From Arthrobacter citreus (GTDB lineage Bacteria > Actinomycetota > Actinomycetes > Actinomycetales > Micrococcaceae), in contig NZ_CP151657.1 of the NCBI RefSeq assembly GCF_038405225.1, positions 62,001 through 126,000 of the forward strand: 64,000 bases of DNA, written 5' to 3'. This document shows positions 60,062 to 64,000 of the stretch, piece by piece (within the stretch, counting starts at the first letter, position 1; each line of letters starts with the position of its first letter). The notes beneath the pieces are model-generated. The model was not told where the DNA came from. It did no database searches and saw nothing but the letters and a program-made list of their open reading frames with translations. The position numbers and the translations under genes are program-made.

Positions 60062-60944
60062 AGAACAGCCAGCAGGCCAGCGCGCTGAGCACGTACCCCA
60101 CTCCGACAATCAGGCTCAGGCCGGACCAGAAGTACAGCAGCATGGACTCGCTGCTGCCCAGCACCGTGGCCCCGCTGGTGGCATACAGATAGGCGCCCAC
60201 CGCCAGCGCCAGGGCGAGCAGGCCCGGAATGGCGCACAGTGCCGTAAACACCGGTGATCCTCCGCGGCGCCGGCCGCCGGGAGGCCAGTAATTCCAGTCC
60301 GGTGTTGTCCGCATCATCACCAGTCCGCCGATCAGCGTCCAGGTGCCCACCACCAGGAAGGAGGCGACGACGTCGGCCGGGCGGTGCCAGAGGTTAATGA
60401 ACGTGGCCGCTCCCGCGAGCACGGCGTAGCTGCCGCCCGCCGCCGCAACAACCGGACGCCAGCGCGGGGACGCCAGCAGGAAGACCACCGCGGCAGCGGA
60501 CGCCGCCAGCGTGGTGTGGCCGGAGGGCAGGGAATTGAAGTCGAGCGTGATGACCCCGCGGTCGGGCCGGTCAAAAAAGAGCCGCTTGAGCAGCTGGCTG
60601 CTGATATTCGCTGCTGCAAAGGTGCTCAGCGCAATCACCGCCGGGGCCAGCCGCCGTCGTCGCACCGTCACCACAAGGACCACAGCGCCGGCGATAAAAA
60701 CCGACAGCAGCGGCAGATTATCCAAGAACTCCAGGACCGGCAGCGGGGAAGCGGGCATCGCCACTTCGGCTTCGCGCCAGGCTGATTCATCCGCAAGCTG
60801 GCCAGTGGTGGTACGGACAAATGCCCAGTAGGTCACCGCCACCGCGGCCGCGCAGAGCATGGCCCCGAAGAGGAAAACAGCAGCGTTGTGGGCGGGGCGG
60901 CGCTGGGATGGAGCACGCCTGTTCAGGAGATTGCGGGTATTCAT
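60033..60944 (-). CDS. PAP2 superfamily phosphatase
   Basis: A 303-residue membrane phosphatase with about six helices. The three PAP2 blocks are recognisable: KRLFFDRPDRG (KxxxxxxRP), NSLPSGHTTLAASAA (PSGH) and INLWHRPADVVAS (HxxxD). The usual SR before the last histidine is missing (ATFINLWHRPAD). Such enzymes act on lipid phosphates such as undecaprenyl or phosphatidyl phosphates. ATG 60944 has AGGAG five bases upstream. It is divergent from menC. Confidence 0.85.
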   Translation of the reverse strand: MNTRNLLNRRAPSQRRPAHNAAVFLFGAMLCAAAVAVTYWAFVRTTTGQLADESAWREAEVAMPASPLPVLEFLDNLPLLSVFIAGAVVLVVTVRRRRLAPAVIALSTFAAANISSQLLKRLFFDRPDRGVITLDFNSLPSGHTTLAASAAAVVFLLASPRWRPVVAAAGGSYAVLAGAATFINLWHRPADVVASFLVVGTWTLIGGLVMMRTTPDWNYWPPGGRRRGGSPVFTALCAIPGLLALALAVGAYLYATSGATVLGSSESMLLYFWSGLSLIVGVGYVLSALACWLFSMQAGDPAH

Positions 60945-61030
60945 TGTCTCCTAGTCTGCCACTGGATCTTGGCACTTAGCTGAACGACCAGCGTGACCGC
61001 ACTCATGCGGCGGGGGACCGATGCCGGGAC

Positions 61031-61036
61031 TAGGCT
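61031..61036 (+). promoter_or_regulatory. Leaderless promoter -10 of menC
   Basis: TAGGCT is followed by six bases and the GTG at 61043. There is no Shine-Dalgarno sequence. Confidence 0.55.
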
Positions 61037-61042
61037 GGCTGG

Positions 61043-62098
61043 GTGGCTATCCCAGATCTTCCCCCGGTGACCGGCTTCCGCCCGGGCCTGTCCGCCCTGC
61101 TTTCCGAAGCCCGCGTGGTGTCGGTCCCCATGCGGGTTAAATTCCGCGGCATCCTGCACCGCGAGGCGCTGCTCCTTCCCGGCCCGGCGGGGTGGGGCGA
61201 GTTTTCCCCCTTCCCCGAGTACGACGACGCCGAGGCCGCACCCTGGCTCGCCGCCGCCCTGGAAGCGGCGGGGGAGGGCTATCCCGAACCGGTCCGGACC
61301 TCGGTGCCGGTCAACGGCACCGTGCCCGCCGTCGGCGTCGACCAGGTGGAAACGGTCCTGGCCCGGTTCGGTGCGGTGCCGGCCGTTAAGGTCAAGGTGG
61401 CCGAACGCGGCCAGACGGTGGCCGAGGACCTGGCCCGGGTGGCCGAGGTCCGGCGCCTGCTGCCGGACGCCGGCATTCGGGTGGACGCCAACGGTGGCTG
61501 GGACGTACCCACCGCCGTCGCAGCCCTGGAAGCCCTCGCCGAGGCCGGGCTGGAATACGCCGAGCAGCCCGTTCCGGACATTGCCGGGCTGCGTGCGGTG
61601 CGCGAAGAACTGGCGCGCCGCGGGGTTCCGGTGCTGATAGCCGCCGACGAAAGCGTACGCAAGGAAACCGATCCGCTGCGGGTGGCCCGGGAAGACGCCG
61701 CGGATTTGATCGTGGTCAAGGTGGCCCCGTTGGGCGGAGTGCGCCGGGCACTCGCCATCGTGGCTGCCGCCGGGCTGCCCGCCGTCGTCAGTTCGGCGCT
61801 GGACACCTCGGTGGGCATTCGTGCCGGCGTCGCGCTGGCCGCGTCCCTGCCCCAGCTGCCGTATGCGTGCGGACTGGGCACGTTGTCCCTGATGGACGGC
61901 GATGTCACGGAGGAACCGCTGCTGCCCGACGGCGGAGCGCTGGCCGTGCGCGGTGTGCCCGTGTCCGAGGAGCTGCTGGAGCGCCATGCCGCCGATGCGG
62001 ACGTGACCCGGTGGTGGCTGGACCGGCTGGCCCGGGTGTATGCGCACCTTCCGGGCGTTTCTGGCGCTCAGGGGCCCACGGACGCCAGGCAGCAGTAG
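61043..62098 (+). CDS. menC: o-Succinylbenzoate synthase MenC
   Basis: A 351-residue enolase-superfamily enzyme that dehydrates SHCHC to o-succinylbenzoate, the MenE substrate. The catalytic lysine is in AVKVKVAERGQ, followed by the metal ligands in IRVDANGGWDV, YAEQPVPDIAGL and LIAADESVR, and the second lysine in LIVVKVAPLGGVRRAL. It is about 50 kb from menB/menE/menA in this window, so the pathway genes are split. The start is a leaderless GTG. Confidence 0.93.
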   Translation: MAIPDLPPVTGFRPGLSALLSEARVVSVPMRVKFRGILHREALLLPGPAGWGEFSPFPEYDDAEAAPWLAAALEAAGEGYPEPVRTSVPVNGTVPAVGVDQVETVLARFGAVPAVKVKVAERGQTVAEDLARVAEVRRLLPDAGIRVDANGGWDVPTAVAALEALAEAGLEYAEQPVPDIAGLRAVREELARRGVPVLIAADESVRKETDPLRVAREDAADLIVVKVAPLGGVRRALAIVAAAGLPAVVSSALDTSVGIRAGVALAASLPQLPYACGLGTLSLMDGDVTEEPLLPDGGALAVRGVPVSEELLERHAADADVTRWWLDRLARVYAHLPGVSGAQGPTDARQQ

Positions 62099-62106
62099 CC
62101 AGCTGC

Positions 62107-62193
62107 GGTTTCCCTCCACTTTGGGAAATCCCTCCGCTGCGCAGTGGCAGGGATTTCCCAAACCGGAGGGTTTCTCCCAAAACGGAGGGTTTC
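62107..62193. repeat. Inverted and tandem repeat element downstream of menC
   Basis: TTTGGGAAATCCCT (62120-62133) and AGGGATTTCCCAAA (62149-62162) form a perfect 14-bp inverted repeat around 15 bases that contain CTGCGCAG. The right arm runs into two head-to-tail 19-base units, TCCCAAACCGGAGGGTTTC and TCCCAAAACGGAGGGTTTC (62156-62193), and a third copy lies inverted at 62107-62126. The whole can fold as a long hairpin. It lies between menC and the next gene. Nothing like it was seen elsewhere in the window. Confidence 0.75.
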
Positions 62194-62278
62194 GGCTCCT
62201 CCGCTGGTGGCTTTGGTAGCCTCGCACCTACGAAGCAGGTTCACCGGAAGCTATGGCCAAACACGGGGGAGACAGACC

Positions 62279-62620
62279 ATGCAGGTGTTGCAGCCAGGCG
62301 TCATTGTTCTTATCGGGCTGAGCTTGGGCGTTGTGAGCGGCCCGGCGCGGATCCCGGACATGAAATGGATTCCCTGGCTGGCCGCTGCCGTCCTGACAGC
62401 TTGGAGCTATACGGCGCTTCTGGTTCTCTGGGAGATTTCCCTGGCTGAAGCCCTTCTCTTCTTGGTCGCCCTGTTCGGGGGATCGGTCCTTTACGGCGGC
62501 AGGCTGTGGCAGCAGCTTGGCCTGGAACCCGGACTTTCCTACTGGGAGTGGGTAAAGCGGGACTTTGTCCACACCCGGTACCTGCGCCGCCTCTACCGGA
62601 CCTCCCGGGCCAACCGCTAG
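62279..62620 (+). CDS. Small membrane protein of unknown function
   Basis: A 113-residue protein with three hydrophobic helices (about residues 5-22, 34-52, 58-73) and a basic C-terminal tail (VKRDFVHTRYLRRLYRTSRANR). No family recognised. ATG 62279 has GGGGGAG upstream. A longer frame to 62144 runs through the repeat element and is not likely to be translated. Confidence 0.7.
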   Translation: MQVLQPGVIVLIGLSLGVVSGPARIPDMKWIPWLAAAVLTAWSYTALLVLWEISLAEALLFLVALFGGSVLYGGRLWQQLGLEPGLSYWEWVKRDFVHTRYLRRLYRTSRANR

Positions 62621-62737
62621 AAACACAGGGGGACTCCGGGCCGCCGACGGCGTTTCGACTCTTTCGTTTCGACGCCTTCGTTTTGACTCCGATGCACAGC
62701 GGCGCAACGATGGAAAATTCCCCAAAGGAGGTTATTC

Positions 62738-63004
62738 GTGAAATATGCACGTTCCTTAGCGACTCTCTTCCTCGCCGCCGGTGGCCTGGTGGTGTGGATC
62801 GTTGCCGATCATCTGTTGCTGGGCCTGGGAATGACGGCAGTGGCGCTGGCGCTATGGGCCGGCGCTCCCAGCGTCATAGGGCGGCTTGGATCATTCGCCG
62901 GATCAACTGACGCCTCCGAGCCACAGCGGGTTCGCGAATACCGCGCCGGCCACCACGGCGCAACGATTGCCGACGGCATCCGTGCCGTGAGGCGGAAGGG
63001 CTAA
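62738..63004 (+). CDS. Small two-helix membrane protein of unknown function
   Basis: An 88-residue protein with two hydrophobic helices (about residues 5-22 and 27-45) and a hydrophilic tail ending RREYRAGHHG-type residues (VREYRAGHHGATIADGIRAVRRKG). The GTG start has AAAGGAGG, a perfect Shine-Dalgarno sequence, nine bases upstream. No family recognised. It is probably a separate unit from the preceding small membrane protein. Confidence 0.72.
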   Translation: MKYARSLATLFLAAGGLVVWIVADHLLLGLGMTAVALALWAGAPSVIGRLGSFAGSTDASEPQRVREYRAGHHGATIADGIRAVRRKG

Positions 63005-63110
63005 CGGCCAGCTGGTTGTTCACCCGGCGTTAAACCTCCGGTCTCCAACGCGTCGCCTGCCCCTGCCAGCGTGGGCAGCGACATGCACCCCCGGAGGAAG
63101 GCCGATCCCT

Positions 63111-64000
63111 TTGACGAACCAGCTGAACGCACCCGCACCCGCAGACTCTGCACCCGCAAACCCTTCACCGGCAAATGCTGCCCTGCGGAAGAAGCTGCTG
63201 CCGATGCTCGGCCATACCCGCGGCAAGCGCAGCGCCGTCACCTGTGCCCTGAAATGTGACAATGCCTGCAGTAAGGCAGTGTGCAACACCTCCGCCAACA
63301 GTTACTTCCGGGACATCGTCTCCGCGGAGTTCTCCCGGCGCACCGCACTTGGCGCCGGAGCGGCGGGAGTCTTGGGCGCGGCGGTACTGGCGCTGAGCGG
63401 TCCGGCGACGACGGCGGCAGCGGCACCACCCGGCCGCGGGCCGAAGGCGGGGCGCCTGGCCTTCACACCGATCGCACCCGTGGATGCTGCCGTCGACAGC
63501 TTCGATGTTCCCGCCGGCTATGACTGGGAACCGCTGCTGCGGTGGGGAGACCCGTTGTTCGCAGATTCCCCCGAGTTCAACTTTGGCGCCCAGAACGCCG
63601 CAGCCCAGGCCCGCCAGTTCGGCTACAACAATGACTACTTGGAAATCCTCCGCCAGCCCAACGGCAAAAAGGGCCTGCTCGTCTGCAATCACGAGTACGT
63701 CAACCCGGAGATCATGTTCCCGGCGGCCCCGGCTTCAGCCGCTGAGGAACTGGAGCGGCGCAACATCTTCCGCAACGCCGTCGGCATGTCGGTGGTGGAA
63801 CTGGAACGCAGCAACCGCGGGAAGCCCTGGTCCTACGTCCGCGGCGCCAAGTTGAACCGGCGCATCACCCTGGACACTGTTTTTGAACTCACCGGTCCCG
63901 CAGCGGGTTCCGACCTGCTCAAAACGGCAGCTGACCCGCAGGGCCGGTATGTGTCGGGCACGCTGGGCAACTGCGCCGGCGGCAGCACTCCGTGGGGGAC
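63111..64000 (+). CDS. PhoX family phosphatase, truncated by the window end
   Basis: The first 296 residues of a DUF839/PhoX-type alkaline phosphatase, a Ca/Fe-dependent exported enzyme that frees phosphate from esters. A Pro/Ala-rich start is followed by a cysteine group (Cys45, Cys49, Cys53, Cys58) and then the Tat motif EFSRRTALGAGAAG (Arg76-Arg77). Downstream are FVDVPAGYD-like FDVPAGYDWEPLLRWGDPLF, NAAAQARQFGYNNDYLEIL, LLVCNHEYVNPEIMF and YVSGTLGNCAGGSTPWG, all typical. TTG 63111 is the best start; GGAGG lies 13 bases upstream. The C terminus is outside the window. Confidence 0.88.
   Translation, partial: MTNQLNAPAPADSAPANPSPANAALRKKLLPMLGHTRGKRSAVTCALKCDNACSKAVCNTSANSYFRDIVSAEFSRRTALGAGAAGVLGAAVLALSGPATTAAAAPPGRGPKAGRLAFTPIAPVDAAVDSFDVPAGYDWEPLLRWGDPLFADSPEFNFGAQNAAAQARQFGYNNDYLEILRQPNGKKGLLVCNHEYVNPEIMFPAAPASAAEELERRNIFRNAVGMSVVELERSNRGKPWSYVRGAKLNRRITLDTVFELTGPAAGSDLLKTAADPQGRYVSGTLGNCAGGSTPWG

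Noticed and set aside
1-64000. tRNA, rRNA, riboswitch, insertion sequence, prophage
   Set aside because: No cloverleaf, rRNA, riboswitch, transposase or integrase signature was seen on either strand by reading; a covariance-model search (Infernal, tRNAscan-SE) would be the proper test.

Overview
The window is high-GC DNA from an actinobacterium, most likely Arthrobacter or another Micrococcaceae member. The basis is codon use rich in GCC/GGC, many GTG and TTG starts, leaderless genes with TAnnnT -10 boxes, menaquinone genes, a System II cytochrome c cluster in mycobacterial-type order, a DUF222/HNH (13E12-like) gene, and a TetR-type (not GntR-type) regulator in the phenylacetate genes. No rRNA, tRNA, CRISPR array, prophage or transposase was recognised. 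Coding density is high and most of the window looks like ordinary chromosome.

Layout. 1-6.0 kb: a YceI protein with a palindromic operator, then a histidine phosphatase followed by the cytochrome c maturation genes (TlpA-like thioredoxin, CcdA, ResB, CcsB). 6.2-10.2 kb: two small membrane proteins and the menaquinone genes menA, menE and menB on the minus strand; menC lies far away at 61 kb. 10.3-18.6 kb: respiratory nitrate reductase narGHJI plus a NarK transporter, which draw electrons from menaquinol. 18.8-21.6 kb: histidine phosphatase, NAD(P)HX dehydratase, CPBP protease and a VOC protein.

21.8-48.7 kb holds a phenylacetate (paa) catabolic regulon split over four loci: thiolase/hydratase/dehydrogenase (21.8-24.7 kb), paaZ (32.4-34.4 kb), paaI-paaK-paaR (36.3-38.9 kb, minus) and paaABCDE plus a hydratase/isomerase (44.0-48.7 kb). 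Three of these carry a shared operator resembling ACTGACCG-NN-CGGTCAGT just upstream and a weaker version precedes paaI, so the local TetR protein is the obvious candidate repressor. Together they cover PA-CoA ligation, ring epoxidation, isomerisation, ring opening and beta-oxidation to acetyl-CoA and succinyl-CoA. Between the loci lie a MerR regulator with an operator-like promoter, a tyrosine phosphatase, an alcohol dehydrogenase, an LLM oxidoreductase, an ATP-dependent DNA ligase, an SGNH hydrolase with a Gly/Arg-rich linker, a frameshifted DUF222/HNH gene, oligopeptidase B and a PadR/HAAS pair.

48.7-53.3 kb: a lipoprotein and a probable copper/haem export set (His-rich membrane protein, CopC, PCu(A)C chaperone, Tat-exported DyP peroxidase). 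53.4-57.7 kb: an Lrp regulator divergent from a branched-chain 2-oxoacid dehydrogenase operon (E1 alpha, E1 beta, E2). 57.8-64 kb: MBL hydrolase, MFS transporter, PAP2 phosphatase, menC, an unusual inverted/tandem repeat element, two small membrane proteins and the start of a PhoX-type phosphatase cut by the window end.

The least explained signals are the repeat element at 62107-62193, the copper/DyP operon with its unfamiliar first gene, the paa operators, and the regulator/promoter architectures at 25.5 kb and 43.85 kb. I did not find a clearly new multi-gene system.
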